From: Rhodospirillaceae bacterium
GTDB lineage: Bacteria; Pseudomonadota; Alphaproteobacteria; SP197
NCBI GenBank assembly: GCA_018700655.1
Contig: JABIUG010000356.1
Span: 1-32,168, forward strand
Length of the DNA stretch: 32,168 nt
Direction of reading: 5' to 3'
The position numbers were made by a program, and so were the translations under genes. Within the stretch, counting starts at the first letter, position 1, and each line of letters opens with the position of its first letter. The notes below the pieces were generated by a model, which saw only the letters and a list, made by a program, of their open reading frames with translations, was not told the DNA's origin and did no database searches. This document shows, piece after piece, positions 1-7,369 of the stretch.

Positions 1-170
1 ACGCGCAGGCCGATCCCGCGAAATTTCCTGATGCGGTGGCAGGAGCGATCGGCCAGCGGCCGGCTATGCCTAAAGCGCTTCAACGCATCATGGAAATGCC
101 GGAACACGCGACGGTCTTGCCAAACGAACTGGCTGCTGTGCAGGCTTTCATAACTGGCGAATCGGGGTAA
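1..170 (+). CDS. thrC: Threonine synthase, C-terminal fragment (partial, 5' end outside window)
   Basis: The frame whose codons begin at base 3 is open from the left edge to a TAA at 168-170. It encodes about 55 residues containing HPAKFPDAV-like (ADPAKFPDAVAGAIG), RPAMP and LPNELAAVQAFI segments. These match the C-terminal tail of bacterial threonine synthase, the PLP enzyme that converts O-phosphohomoserine to threonine. The ORF track misses it because its start lies upstream. An M16 peptidase gene follows after 48 bases on the same strand, a common alphaproteobacterial arrangement. The homoserine kinase gene that makes its substrate lies about 4 kb away on the other strand. The call rests on the tail only, since no catalytic residues are in the window. 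Confidence 0.8.
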   Translation, partial: AQADPAKFPDAVAGAIGQRPAMPKALQRIMEMPEHATVLPNELAAVQAFITGESG

Positions 171-218
171 GGCGGAAAAAGCGGCGCAAAAGACGCCAAT
201 TACCGCCATGGGAGGAAT

Positions 219-1478
219 ATGACGGTTGAAGTCACCAGGCTGACCAACGGGATGCGCATCGCGACCGATGCACTCACAGGTGTCGAATCAGCTGCGGTCG
301 GGGTGTGGGTCGATGTCGGCGCACGCGACGAGCCGGCGGAACTGAACGGCATCTCGCATCTGCTTGAACACATGGCGTTCAAAGGCACGCAACGACGTGA
401 TGCCAGGATGATCGCGCAGGAAATCGAGGATGTCGGCGGTCACGTCAACGCCTATACCTCGCGCGAACACACCGCCTATTACGCCCGTGTGCTGAAGGAT
501 GATGTCGCGCTGGCGATCGACATGTTGTCGGACATTCTCCAGTACTCGACCTTCCATGACGACGAACTCGAGAAGGAACGCTGGGTCGTGATGCAGGAGA
601 TCGCACAGGTTTTCGACACGCCCGATGACCTGATCTTCGACCTTTTCCAGGAACGTGCCTTTCCCGATCAACCGATGGGCCGCTCGATCCTGGGAACGAG
701 CGAAGGCGTCAAGGGTTTCAGCCGCGATGCCCTGGTCGACTTCATGGGCCGGTACTACACCGCCGACAGCATGGTCCTGGCCGCCTCCGGCGCGGTTGAT
801 CATGACGCCGTCGTGCGCCTTGCCGAAGAACAATTCTCCGGCCTGCCCCGCTCCAACGGCCATGTCGCGCAACCTGCGAGCTACACCGGTGGTGCGGTCA
901 AGCGTGCGGAGGATGTCGAACAGCTTCATCTGATCGCCGGCTGCGACGGCTTCGGCTTTGACGACGCGCATTATTATCCGGTTCAGCTGTTCACCAATGC
1001 GCTGGGCGGGGGCATGTCATCGCGGCTGTTCCAGGAGGTTCGCGAAAAGCGCGGTCTGGCCTATGCGATCTATGCCTTCCATTCCTCGTTTGTCGATGGC
1101 GGCCTGTTTGGCGTTTATGCCGGCTGTGCCGACGAAGACGCTGCGGAAGTCGCCGATGTGATCGCCGAGGAACTGGTGCGCGCGGCCTGCGGTCTCGATG
1201 CCGGTGAACTGGAACGTGCGCGCACGCAGCTCAAGGCCGGGCTTTTGATGTCGCGCGAAAGCACGGCGGCACGCTGTGAAGCGCTGGCCCGCCAGATGCT
1301 GATCTTCAACCGGCCGATGCCCCAGGAAGAGGTTGTCGAAAAACTCGATGCGGTCGATCTCGAAGCTGTGCGCGCCTGCGCCGAACGCCTGCTCGACAAG
1401 ATCGAGCCGACCGTGGCCACGATCGGGCCCAAAGCCGGGATTGATCAGTTCGAACGTTTTGCCTCTCGGTTGAACTAG
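219..1478 (+). CDS. M16 family zinc metallopeptidase (mitochondrial processing peptidase beta-like)
   Basis: This 419-residue protein belongs to the pitrilysin/MPP family. The inverted zinc motif HLLEH is at residues 47-51. It is followed by the conserved FKGT and the GGHVNAYTSREHT stretch, and the third zinc ligand should be the Glu in the ERWVVMQEI helix. The C-terminal M16 domain carries the family signature REKRGLAYAIY. Length is typical of single-chain bacterial MPP-like proteases, which fold as two homologous domains and degrade or process peptides. No signal peptide is visible, so it is probably cytoplasmic. The ATG start has an excellent GGAGGA ribosome site at 211-216. It lies downstream of thrC, and its TAG stop forms part of the base of a hairpin. 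The physiological substrate cannot be inferred. Confidence 0.93.
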   Translation: MTVEVTRLTNGMRIATDALTGVESAAVGVWVDVGARDEPAELNGISHLLEHMAFKGTQRRDARMIAQEIEDVGGHVNAYTSREHTAYYARVLKDDVALAIDMLSDILQYSTFHDDELEKERWVVMQEIAQVFDTPDDLIFDLFQERAFPDQPMGRSILGTSEGVKGFSRDALVDFMGRYYTADSMVLAASGAVDHDAVVRLAEEQFSGLPRSNGHVAQPASYTGGAVKRAEDVEQLHLIAGCDGFGFDDAHYYPVQLFTNALGGGMSSRLFQEVREKRGLAYAIYAFHSSFVDGGLFGVYAGCADEDAAEVADVIAEELVRAACGLDAGELERARTQLKAGLLMSRESTAARCEALARQMLIFNRPMPQEEVVEKLDAVDLEAVRACAERLLDKIEPTVATIGPKAGIDQFERFASRLN

Positions 1479-1527
1479 AGCCCGGTCGGCTCAGGTCGTA
1501 CCGACCTGAGCCGTGAATCGGTCTCTA
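1476..1527. repeat. Long inverted repeat / hairpin 1 after the M16 gene
   Basis: A perfect 12-bp stem (CGGCTCAGGTCG at 1487-1498 with CGACCTGAGCCG at 1502-1513) closes on a three-base TAC loop. Outer TAGAG (1476-1480) and CTCTA (1523-1527) can pair to extend the structure, and the TAG is the stop codon of the upstream gene. There is no clear T-run after the stem, so simple Rho-independent termination is not well supported. It may be a transcript-stabilising 3' hairpin or half of a dispersed palindromic element together with hairpin 2. Confidence 0.75.
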
Positions 1528-1539
1528 AACCTTTGAAGA

Positions 1540-1589
1540 AGAGCAAGATTCACATGTCAGATCGGCTCGACCTGACATGATCTTGCTCT
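1540..1589. repeat. Long inverted repeat / hairpin 2, just upstream of the GNAT gene
   Basis: AGAGCAAGAT (1540-1549) pairs perfectly with ATCTTGCTCT (1580-1589). Inside this, after a three-base TCA bulge, CATGTCAG-TCG pairs with CGA-CTGACATG with one mismatch, around a GCT loop. The whole 50-base unit is close to self-complementary. It ends 13 bases before the GTG start of the acetyltransferase gene. The AGAGCA...TGCTCT ends resemble the palindromic intergenic elements dispersed in some alphaproteobacterial genomes, but only one copy is visible here, so repeat status is an inference. Confidence 0.7.
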
Positions 1590-1602
1590 AGGCGGGTTCC
1601 TC

Positions 1603-2232
1603 GTGTTTGGCTTGCTCAGGAAATCACTTCCGGAATCCCGCGAGGCTCCGCTCGTCAAGGGTCGCCTGATCCTGTGCCAGCCCATCATGGAGCATTGGTC
1701 GGACTGGGCGCAATTGCGCAGCGAAAGCCGCAATTTTCTTCAGCCCTGGGAGCCGACCTGGCCACGCGATTCACTGACCCAGGCCGCATTCCGCCGCAGA
1801 TTGCGCAATCATGCGCGTGATCGCGAGACCGGTGCGGGTTTCAGTTTTCTGGTCTTCCGGGCCGAAGATGATGCCCTGTTGGGTGGGGTGACGCTCTCTG
1901 AAATCAGACGCGGTGTCGCTCAGGCCGCGACGATCGGTTACTGGATTGGCGAGCGCTACGGCCGGATGGGTTACATGTCCGAAGCCGTTGAGTGTGTCAT
2001 TGCCCATGTCTTCGATACGCTCGATCTGCACCGGTTGGAAGCGGCCTGCCTGCCGGTCAACGAACCCAGCCGCCGCCTGCTCGAAGGCCGCGGTTTCCGC
2101 ATGGAAGGTCTGGCGCAGAGTTATCTGAAGATTGATGGCAGCTGGCGCGACCACCTGCTTTTCGCCCTGATCGATTCAGACTGGCGCGAACGCAAGGCGC
2201 GTGAACGTCACGAAGAACTCTCCGGGCGCTGA
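1603..2232 (+). CDS. GNAT N-acetyltransferase, RimJ/RimL type
   Basis: The product (209 residues) looks like a ribosomal-protein-alanine N-acetyltransferase-type GNAT enzyme, which transfers acetyl from acetyl-CoA to an amino group. Visible family features are the N-terminal VKGRLILCQPIMEHWSDWAQLR segment, the beta-strand LLGGVTLSEIRR, the GYWIGERYGRMGYMSEA acetyl-CoA binding region (motif A), and the C-terminal NEPSRRLLEGRGFRMEG segment (motif B). The start chosen is GTG at 1603. No good Shine-Dalgarno sequence precedes it and hairpin 2 ends just upstream, so translation may be weak or structurally controlled. The gene ends five bases from the convergent yqgE gene. The real acceptor (ribosomal protein, other protein or small molecule) is not known. 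Confidence 0.88.
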   Translation: MFGLLRKSLPESREAPLVKGRLILCQPIMEHWSDWAQLRSESRNFLQPWEPTWPRDSLTQAAFRRRLRNHARDRETGAGFSFLVFRAEDDALLGGVTLSEIRRGVAQAATIGYWIGERYGRMGYMSEAVECVIAHVFDTLDLHRLEAACLPVNEPSRRLLEGRGFRMEGLAQSYLKIDGSWRDHLLFALIDSDWRERKARERHEELSGR

Positions 2233-2237
2233 TCTTT

Positions 2238-2813
2238 TCAGTTCGGCTTGCCGCTTTCGCCGATATCGGTCGAGAGCATGGCCGGGTCGATGCCCATGTT
2301 GGTCAGGGCCTTGCGCCACTTGTTGTCGAGTTCAACATCGAACAGCAGCGCCCGATCGGCTTCGCAGGTGAGCCAGCCATTGGCCTGGATTTCCGCATCG
2401 AGCTGGCCCGGCGCCCATCCGGCATAACCAAGCGCCAGAAGACTGCTTTGAGGCCCGCTGCCGCAGGCCATCGCCTTCAAGACATCGATCGTGGCTGTCA
2501 GGGCGATGCCGTCTGCAATTTCCAGCGTGCCGTCATGCATGTAGTCGTCGGAATGGAGCACAAAGCCACGTCCGGTCTCGACCGGTCCGCCAAAATGCAG
2601 GCGGATCTGTTCGCCGGCTCCGCCCTGTTCGACGCCGAGTTGTTCGAGCAGTTCGGTGAACGAGAAATCATCGAGCGGTTTGTTGATTACCAGGCCCATC
2701 GCGCCATCAGGGGAGTGGGCGCACATGTAGATCAGTGTGCGGTCGAAGCGGGGGTCTCCGATCGTCGGCATGGCGATCAGGCAGCGGCCTTCGAGATAGG
2801 TGTCATCGGCCAT
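2238..2813 (-). CDS. yqgE: YqgE/AlgH family protein (UPF0301, DUF179)
   Basis: The 191-residue protein shows the UPF0301 hallmarks in order: YLEGRCLIAMP, FDRTLIYMCAHSPDGAMGLVINKP, HFGGPVETGRGFVLHS, GYAGWAPGQLDAEIQANGWL and a C-terminal WRKALTNMGID. Length matches the usual 185-190 residues. The biochemical role of this family is not settled. The name AlgH comes from an alginate-related phenotype in Pseudomonas. The track ORF begins far upstream. I choose ATG at 2813 because the homology begins there and a GGAGAG site lies seven bases before it. It is transcribed divergently from the peroxiredoxin gene and converges with the GNAT gene. Confidence 0.93.
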   Translation of the reverse strand: MADDTYLEGRCLIAMPTIGDPRFDRTLIYMCAHSPDGAMGLVINKPLDDFSFTELLEQLGVEQGGAGEQIRLHFGGPVETGRGFVLHSDDYMHDGTLEIADGIALTATIDVLKAMACGSGPQSSLLALGYAGWAPGQLDAEIQANGWLTCEADRALLFDVELDNKWRKALTNMGIDPAMLSTDIGESGKPN

Positions 2814-3131
2814 TGGTTCACTCTCCGGGCACTTAACAGATACCCCCACCACACATAGGATAACCCGAGCGGACGGGAATGATCGATAAAGATTTCGCAG
2901 CGTAATCGTGGCTTGAGTGTGGCGATGGATTGAGAAATTCAGGTGAACGCAACATCGCCGGCGATTTTGCATGAACCTGTGAATGGCTCCAATGCAACGC
3001 AGGCGGGCCGGATTCACGCGCTTCCCCGGTACCAAGCGGTGTTTCGGGGTAGACATGATCCGTTCAAAGGCCATATGAGAATAGCTCGCAATGAACCGGG
3101 CCAAGACAACACAATTCGGAGAGAGAAAGCC
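2814..3131. other. Divergent intergenic region between yqgE and the peroxiredoxin gene
   Basis: This stretch of 318 bases contains no convincing gene. The track ORFs extending into it from both sides are start over-extensions. It must hold the promoters of yqgE (leftward) and the peroxiredoxin gene (rightward), but I see no strong sigma-70 match. A TTGCAT...ATGCAA inverted repeat with a 19-base spacer lies at 2967-2997. There is no recognisable OxyR-type spaced ATAG/CTAT pattern. Confidence 0.5.
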
Positions 3132-3614
3132 ATGACGATCAAGGTTGGAGACACGATGCCTTCAGGCACGATGCACACAATGACGGCCGATGGGCCGAAC
3201 GAGGTCAGCGCCGCCGAACTGTTCGGCGGCAAAAAGGTCGTGCTGTTTTCCGTGCCGGGCGCCTTCACCCCGACCTGTTCGGCCAAACATCTGCCGGGCT
3301 TTGTGCAGAACGCCGACGCGATCAAGGGCAAGGGTGTCGACACCATCGCCTGTATGGCAGTGAACGATGCCTTCGTCATGGGCGCCTGGGGCGACCATCA
3401 GAGCGTCGGCGACAAGGTCCTGATGCTGGCCGATGGTGCCGCCGAATATTCCACGGCACTGGGTCTTGAGCTTGATCTGACCGGCGTCGCCTTCGGCATG
3501 CGTGGCAAGCGCTTCTCCCTGCTGGTCAACGATGGTGTCGTCGAGCAGGTCAATGTCGATGAGGACGGTTTCTCCTCGACCAGCGCCGAGACGATGATCG
3601 AACAACTCGGCTGA
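3132..3614 (+). CDS. Peroxiredoxin, Prx5 (AhpC/TSA, redoxin) family
   Basis: This 160-residue thiol peroxidase should reduce hydrogen peroxide or organic hydroperoxides in the cytoplasm. The Prx5 active-site motif VPGAFTPTCSAKHLPGF is clear, placing the peroxidatic cysteine at residue 49 with the preceding Pro and Thr conserved. Further family signatures are the CMAVNDAFVMGAWG segment and RFSLLVNDGVVEQVNVDE. The track ORF starts at 2943, but the N-terminal extension is unlike the family. ATG at 3132 has a GGAGAG site at 3119-3124 and gives a typical N-terminus (MTIKVGDTMP). A terminator hairpin follows the stop. No fused glutaredoxin domain is present, so an external thiol donor is expected. 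Confidence 0.94.
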   Translation: MTIKVGDTMPSGTMHTMTADGPNEVSAAELFGGKKVVLFSVPGAFTPTCSAKHLPGFVQNADAIKGKGVDTIACMAVNDAFVMGAWGDHQSVGDKVLMLADGAAEYSTALGLELDLTGVAFGMRGKRFSLLVNDGVVEQVNVDEDGFSSTSAETMIEQLG

Positions 3615-3628
3615 TCGTCTAACCTGAA

Positions 3629-3668
3629 CCCGGCCCGCCGGCTGTTTTGGTCGACGGGCCGGGCTTTG
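3629..3668. terminator. Hairpin terminator between convergent peroxiredoxin and rnhA genes
   Basis: CCCGGCCCG (3629-3637) pairs perfectly with CGGGCCGGG (3655-3663), followed by CTTTGTGTT on the plus strand. On the minus strand the stem is followed only by TTCAGG, so a U-tract is weak there. Its position 15 bases after the peroxiredoxin stop, and 22 bases from the rnhA stop, suggests termination mainly of the plus-strand gene. Confidence 0.7.
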
Positions 3669-3684
3669 TGTTCCCGGTATCGTG

Positions 3685-4125
3685 TCAGGGCAGGTAGATC
3701 TGCATGCCCTGGCGCGCCAGTTTGTCGGCGCGTTCGTTGCCGGGGTCGCCGGCATGGCCCTTTACCCAGCGCCAGTCGATGGTGTGGCGTTGTGCCGCCA
3801 GGTCGAGTGCCTGCCACAGATCGACGTTCTTGACCGGCTTCTTGGCAGAGGTTTTCCAGCCGTTGGTCTTCCAGCGCGGCATCCACGATGTCAGGCCATC
3901 CTTCACATAGACGCTGTCGGTATGGAGGATTATGTCGGCCGCTCGTTTCAGGGCATCGAGCGCCTGGATCGCCGCCATCAGTTCCATGCGGTTGTTGGTC
4001 GTCTCGAACGTGCCGCCGGAAAGTTCACGCTCTTCATCGCGCCACAGCATCAGCACGCCCCATCCGCCCGGTCCCGGATTGCCTGAGCAGGCGCCATCGG
4101 TGTAGATCGTGATCGTGTCGCTCAC
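3685..4125 (-). CDS. rnhA: Ribonuclease HI
   Basis: This 146-residue enzyme cleaves the RNA strand of RNA-DNA hybrids, using two metal ions. The catalytic residues fall at the same numbers as in E. coli RNase HI: Asp10 in [16 protein letters not shown], Glu48 in NNRMELMA, Asp70 in HTDSVYV, His124 and Asp134 in [15 protein letters not shown]. The basic handle region ([17 protein letters not shown]) is also present. The track ORF starts upstream inside thrB. The supported start is GTG at 4125, which overlaps the thrB TGA in a GTGA junction, implying translational coupling. It is the last gene of ispH-thrB-rnhA. Confidence 0.96.
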   Translation of the reverse strand: MSDTITIYTDGACSGNPGPGGWGVLMLWRDEERELSGGTFETTNNRMELMAAIQALDALKRAADIILHTDSVYVKDGLTSWMPRWKTNGWKTSAKKPVKNVDLWQALDLAAQRHTIDWRWVKGHAGDPGNERADKLARQGMQIYLP

Positions 4126-5090
4126 GTGTCCAGAAGCCCATAGGCAACGGCGCTCTCGACACCGCGATGGAAGCGCATCCTGGAGAGGTATTCGTGCGGG
4201 TTCTTGGGCGTTACCAGGGCACCGTCGACCGGGTTGAGCCAGTCGAACAGTCGGGTCAGCAGAAAACGCAGTGCCGCACCGCGCGCGAGCAGGGGCAGGG
4301 CCTCGATTTCGGCGGCTTCGAACGGGCGGACCTGACGGTAGGCATGGAGCAGGGCGCGAGCCTTGGTGACGTTGAACTCCTTTGCGCTTTCGAAACACCA
4401 GGCGTTCAGGGCGATCGCCACGTCATAGGCAAAGAGATCGTTGCACGCGAAATAGAAATCGATCAGGCCGCTCAGCGTATTGCCTTCGAAAAAGACATTG
4501 TCGCAAAACAGGTCGGCATGGATCACGCCGGCCGGCAGGTCGTGCGGCCAGCACGTTTCCATCAGGGCGATTTCGGCGGCAATCTCGTCGCACAGCCCTG
4601 GTTCGATCTCGTCGGCCTGGCCATGGCAGCCCAGGGCCAGTTCACGCCATCCCGCGACCGAAAGGCTGTTTTCGCGTCGAATCGAGAAGTCGGCGCCCTT
4701 CAGATGCAAGTCGGCCATGGCCCGCCCAACCCCGGCGCAGTGTTCGACCGTCGCCCGGCGTGGCGAGACGCCATTCAGGAAGCTGATGAGCACTGCGGGC
4801 CTGCCGTTTAGTTCCTTCAGCGCGGTGCCGTTGCGATCCTTGATCGGAGTCGGACAGGGCACGCCCCGCTGGGCCAGGTGATCCATCAGGCCCAGAAAAA
4901 AAGGCAAGTCATCGGCGTTCACGCGTTTTTCGTAGAGCGTCAGGATATGGGGCCCGGCATCGGTCATGACGAAGTAATTGCTGTTCTCAACACCTTCGGC
5001 GATGCCCTTGAGCGAGAGCAACCCGCCCAGATCATAGTCGTCCAGGAAGACAATCAGATCCTCGGCTGCAACATCGGTATAAACGGCCAT
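4122..5090 (-). CDS. thrB: Homoserine kinase, ThrB type with aminoglycoside-phosphotransferase fold
   Basis: The 322-residue product phosphorylates homoserine for threonine synthesis. It belongs to the APH-fold ThrB family rather than the GHMP kinases. The N-terminus [22 protein letters not shown], the [21 protein letters not shown] nucleotide-binding region, the catalytic loop [13 protein letters not shown] and the following [11 protein letters not shown] metal-binding segment are all recognisable. Length is as expected. The start ATG at 5090 lies 11 bases after the ispH stop, and the stop overlaps the rnhA start. Threonine synthase, the next enzyme in the pathway, is at the left edge in a separate transcription unit. 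Confidence 0.95.
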   Translation of the reverse strand: MAVYTDVAAEDLIVFLDDYDLGGLLSLKGIAEGVENSNYFVMTDAGPHILTLYEKRVNADDLPFFLGLMDHLAQRGVPCPTPIKDRNGTALKELNGRPAVLISFLNGVSPRRATVEHCAGVGRAMADLHLKGADFSIRRENSLSVAGWRELALGCHGQADEIEPGLCDEIAAEIALMETCWPHDLPAGVIHADLFCDNVFFEGNTLSGLIDFYFACNDLFAYDVAIALNAWCFESAKEFNVTKARALLHAYRQVRPFEAAEIEALPLLARGAALRFLLTRLFDWLNPVDGALVTPKNPHEYLSRMRFHRGVESAVAYGLLDT

Positions 5091-5101
5091 GGCGTGCCTG
5101 C

Positions 5102-6061
5102 TCAGCCAGCCAGAGCGCGTGGCAGCTTGAAGTGAACATCCTCACGTGTGACCTCGACCTCTTCAATCGTGAGGTCATGGTCTTCACGCAGGACCGCGAT
5201 CACTTCTTCGACCAGAAGCTCGGGCGCAGAAGCACCGGCGGTGATGCCCAGGGTGGCGATGCCTGAAAGGTCCATCGCGCCAAGTTCGCTGGCGCGCGCG
5301 ATCAGGACAGCGTCGCCCGAGCCAGATGCCTTGGCGACTTCGACCAGGCGAACCGAGTTCGACGAATTGCTCGCGCCGATCACCAGCATCAGATCACAAC
5401 GCCGGGCCATGGCCTTGACGGCCTCCTGGCGGTTCGTCGTGGCGTAACAGATATCCTGGCGGTGTGGGCCGTGCACGGCCGGGAAACGGCGGCGCAGGAC
5501 ATCAACAATTGCAGAGGTGTCATCGACCGATAACGTGGTCTGGGTGATATAGGCCAAAGCTTCCGGGTTTTCAGGCTCGACCGCCTCGGCATCGGCGACC
5601 GACTGGACCAGCACGATCGCGCCATCAGGCAACTGGCCCATAGTGCCGACGACCTCGGGGTGACCGGCATGACCGATCAAGATGATGTTCCGCCCGACAC
5701 CATGGTGTTTTTCGGCCTCGTGATGGACCTTGCTGACCAGCGGGCAGGTCGCATCGAGATAGAACAATTTGCGCTGCTTGGCGTCGGCCGGGACCGATTT
5801 TGGTACACCATGGGCCGAAAATACCACCGGTCGATCATCATGGGGTATCTCGTCGAGCTCTTCGACAAAGATTGCGCCCTTGGCTTCCAACGCTTCGACG
5901 ACAAACCGGTTGTGCACAATTTCGTGGCGGACATAGACCGGCGCACCATGCTGTTCGATGGCCTGTTCGACGATCTGGATCGCGCGATCGACACCGGCGC
6001 AAAATCCTCGGGGGCTGGCAAGCAGGACGTGCATGGGCGGTTGTTGGCCGGGCAGTGACAT
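5102..6061 (-). CDS. ispH: 4-hydroxy-3-methylbut-2-enyl diphosphate reductase
   Basis: IspH performs the last step of the MEP isoprenoid pathway, reducing HMBPP to IPP and DMAPP with an Fe-S cluster. The three cluster cysteines are visible: Cys21 in [11 protein letters not shown], the Cys in [11 protein letters not shown], and the Cys in [14 protein letters not shown]. The catalytic [20 protein letters not shown] and [11 protein letters not shown] segments are also present. The protein has 319 residues, close to the family norm. The chosen ATG at 6061 has a modest AGGA site about ten bases upstream. A second Met at residue 10 is possible but has no ribosome site. It heads the ispH-thrB-rnhA operon and is divergent from the CDGSH gene. 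Confidence 0.96.
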   Translation of the reverse strand: MSLPGQQPPMHVLLASPRGFCAGVDRAIQIVEQAIEQHGAPVYVRHEIVHNRFVVEALEAKGAIFVEELDEIPHDDRPVVFSAHGVPKSVPADAKQRKLFYLDATCPLVSKVHHEAEKHHGVGRNIILIGHAGHPEVVGTMGQLPDGAIVLVQSVADAEAVEPENPEALAYITQTTLSVDDTSAIVDVLRRRFPAVHGPHRQDICYATTNRQEAVKAMARRCDLMLVIGASNSSNSVRLVEVAKASGSGDAVLIARASELGAMDLSGIATLGITAGASAPELLVEEVIAVLREDHDLTIEEVEVTREDVHFKLPRALAG

Positions 6062-6120
6062 GAAGATTTGATCCTAACGCAACGATCGGGGGCACGCGAG
6101 CGCCAAGGTGTCTGGCAGCC

Positions 6121-6149
6121 TTGTTCGCAAACCCGTGCGCCACTATTGT
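6121..6149 (+). promoter_or_regulatory. Candidate sigma-70-type promoter for the CDGSH gene
   Basis: TTGTTC (6121-6126) and TATTGT (6144-6149) are separated by 17 bases and lie about 50 bases upstream of the CDGSH start. Both boxes match the consensus only in part. The -10 region sits in CTATTGTAG, which also reads TACAAT on the minus strand, so the same spot could serve ispH. Confidence 0.35.
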
Positions 6150-6197
6150 AGCGCCGCCTGCAATAGCCGTTCCCGTCGCGTCATGGAAGGATTAGCA

Positions 6198-6440
6198 ATG
6201 AGCGAAGGTGTCGTGATAGCCCAGAAAAGTCCCTACAAGGCCGAACTGAAGAAGGGTGAGAAGTATTTCTGGTGCAGCTGCGGGCGCAGTGCCAAACAGC
6301 CTTACTGCGACGGCTCGCACAAGGGCACCGGTCTCATGCCGATGATTTTTACCGCAGATGAGGACAAGACAGCATGGCTGTGTGGCTGCAAGAACACCCA
6401 GGGCAAGCCGTTCTGCGACGGCACGCACAGCAAACTCTGA
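6198..6440 (+). CDS. Small CDGSH iron-sulfur domain protein with two CDGSH motifs
   Basis: The 80-residue protein carries two CDGSH-type 2Fe-2S binding motifs. The first is CSCGRSAKQPYCDGSH and the second CGCKNTQGKPFCDGTH, each with the three Cys and one His ligand pattern. Tandem motifs in a soluble protein without a membrane anchor match the bacterial and mitochondrial Miner2 (CISD3) type. It is probably an electron-transfer or cluster-transfer protein, but the specific partner is unknown. The start chosen is ATG at 6198, preceded by GGAAGGA six bases upstream. The Met at 6183 in the same frame would overlap that ribosome site. A lipoprotein gene follows after 25 bases. Confidence 0.92.
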   Translation: MSEGVVIAQKSPYKAELKKGEKYFWCSCGRSAKQPYCDGSHKGTGLMPMIFTADEDKTAWLCGCKNTQGKPFCDGTHSKL

Positions 6441-6465
6441 ACCCCTGCAAGAAGATCGGCATCGC

Positions 6466-7011
6466 ATGATGAGTAAATGGCTTTGCCATTGGCGGCCCGC
6501 GACATTGCTTGGGCTGGCGCTTGCGCTGGCAAGTTGTGGCGGCGAGGAAGAGATTCTTGTCCTGACCTGCCCGCAGGTCCTGATCGTCGAAGAGGCCTCC
6601 GATCTCACGCTCTATACGCCGGGTGAAGGACGCGACATGCTCGATGTCCGGTTCGGCGTTGGTATTCAAGCCGTCGAGTGGGTTTGTGAGTTCTATGCCG
6701 ACGAAAATAAGGTCGACGTCGAGGTTCGATTCGGAATGCGCGCCTTGCGTGGGCCGGCTGCCGAAGGTTCGGTCGCGCGCTTCCCGTATTTTGCCGCGGT
6801 TGCCGATCCCCAGGGCAACATACTGGCCAAGCAGGTCTTTGCGATCGATATCGAATTTCCCGGCAACGCGATTGAAATAGGCCATATCGAGGCGGTTTTT
6901 CAGCGTTTGCGTTACACCAGCATTGCCGAAGCGTCCAAATACACGATCTATCTGGGTTTCCAGCTGACACCAGAGCAGCTCATGGACGCCCGCGCCAGGA
7001 ACGGCCTCTAG
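6466..7011 (+). CDS. Hypothetical lipoprotein
   Basis: I do not recognise a named family. The 181-residue product begins with a short basic region and the hydrophobic stretch PATLLGLALALASC, with lipobox L21-A22-S23-C24. It is therefore very likely exported and lipid-anchored at Cys24. The mature part is about 158 residues. It is mixed alpha/beta-looking and contains two further cysteines (in LTCPQV and EWVCEFY) that could form a disulfide. There is no repeat, catalytic motif or transmembrane segment beyond the signal. The ATG-ATG start at 6466 lies 25 bases after the CDGSH gene; the ribosome site is weak. The gene sits directly before the riboswitch leader of the gcv operon, but nothing suggests a glycine-related role. 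Confidence 0.8.
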   Translation: MMSKWLCHWRPATLLGLALALASCGGEEEILVLTCPQVLIVEEASDLTLYTPGEGRDMLDVRFGVGIQAVEWVCEFYADENKVDVEVRFGMRALRGPAAEGSVARFPYFAAVADPQGNILAKQVFAIDIEFPGNAIEIGHIEAVFQRLRYTSIAEASKYTIYLGFQLTPEQLMDARARNGL

Positions 7012-7090
7012 GGTCTGTCTTTTGCCTATGTTCCAGGCGCAATCAGGCGACCTGCCCACAGGCGTGGGCCTCACAGTCCTGTGCCATTGG

Positions 7091-7120
7091 TTGACCCTCG
7101 CACCCACTGACGCCCATGAT
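7091..7120 (+). promoter_or_regulatory. Candidate promoter for the glycine riboswitch-gcv transcript
   Basis: TTGACC (7091-7096) and CATGAT (7115-7120) are 18 bases apart. They would place the transcription start only about ten bases before the first aptamer stem, as expected for a riboswitch leader. A short palindrome CACAGTCCTGTG at 7072-7083 lies immediately upstream. Confidence 0.4.
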
Positions 7121-7125
7121 GGCGG

Positions 7126-7316
7126 CGGCCGCTGAATGCTGCGGGAGAGACCGGCTTCGAGCCGGCGCCGAAGGAGCAACCTGCCCCGGAATCTCTCAGG
7201 CCCATGGACCGCAGCGGAATGGCCACTCTGGAGAGTAGACGGTGCATAGGGCCGTCTCACCGAAGGGGAAAACCGGCTTTGCCGGTGAACGCTCTCAGGT
7301 CACGCAACAGAGGGGG
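7126..7316 (+). ncRNA. Tandem glycine riboswitch (two aptamers)
   Basis: Two consecutive glycine aptamers are visible. Aptamer 1 has P1 formed by GCTGCGG (7138-7144) with CCGCAGC (7209-7215). It contains the GGGAGAG, CGCCGAAGGAGCAA and AATCTCTCAGGC conserved pieces. Aptamer 2 is closed by CTCTG (7226-7230) with CAGAG (7308-7312) and contains GGAGAG, CACCGAAGGGG and GCTCTCAGG. Such RNAs bind glycine and usually switch on glycine-cleavage genes when glycine is plentiful. That fits the gcvT-H-PA-PB operon that begins about 50 bases downstream. A GGCC pair between leader and linker could form the kink-turn known in this class. Confidence 0.95.
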
Positions 7317-7348
7317 CAATTGCGGGTGCGATTCTGCGCCGGCGATTG
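7317..7348 (+). promoter_or_regulatory. Candidate riboswitch expression-platform hairpin
   Basis: CAATTGC (7317-7323), starting right after aptamer 2, can pair with GCGATTG (7342-7348) with one G-U pair. An inner GGTG/CGCC stem is also possible. No U-run follows. The GGAGGA ribosome site of gcvT begins ten bases downstream, so control of translation or an anti-terminator role is more likely than simple intrinsic termination. Confidence 0.4.
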
Positions 7349-7369
7349 TACCTGTGTGGAGGACCCCGA

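Noticed and set aside
2967-2997. TTGCAT...ATGCAA inverted repeat as an OxyR or other redox operator
   Set aside because: Half-sites are six bases with a 19-base spacer and do not match the OxyR pattern, so no regulator can be assigned.
2943-3131. N-terminal extension of the peroxiredoxin in the ORF track
   Set aside because: The family N-terminus and a GGAGAG site both point to ATG at 3132, and the upstream part is unlike any peroxiredoxin.
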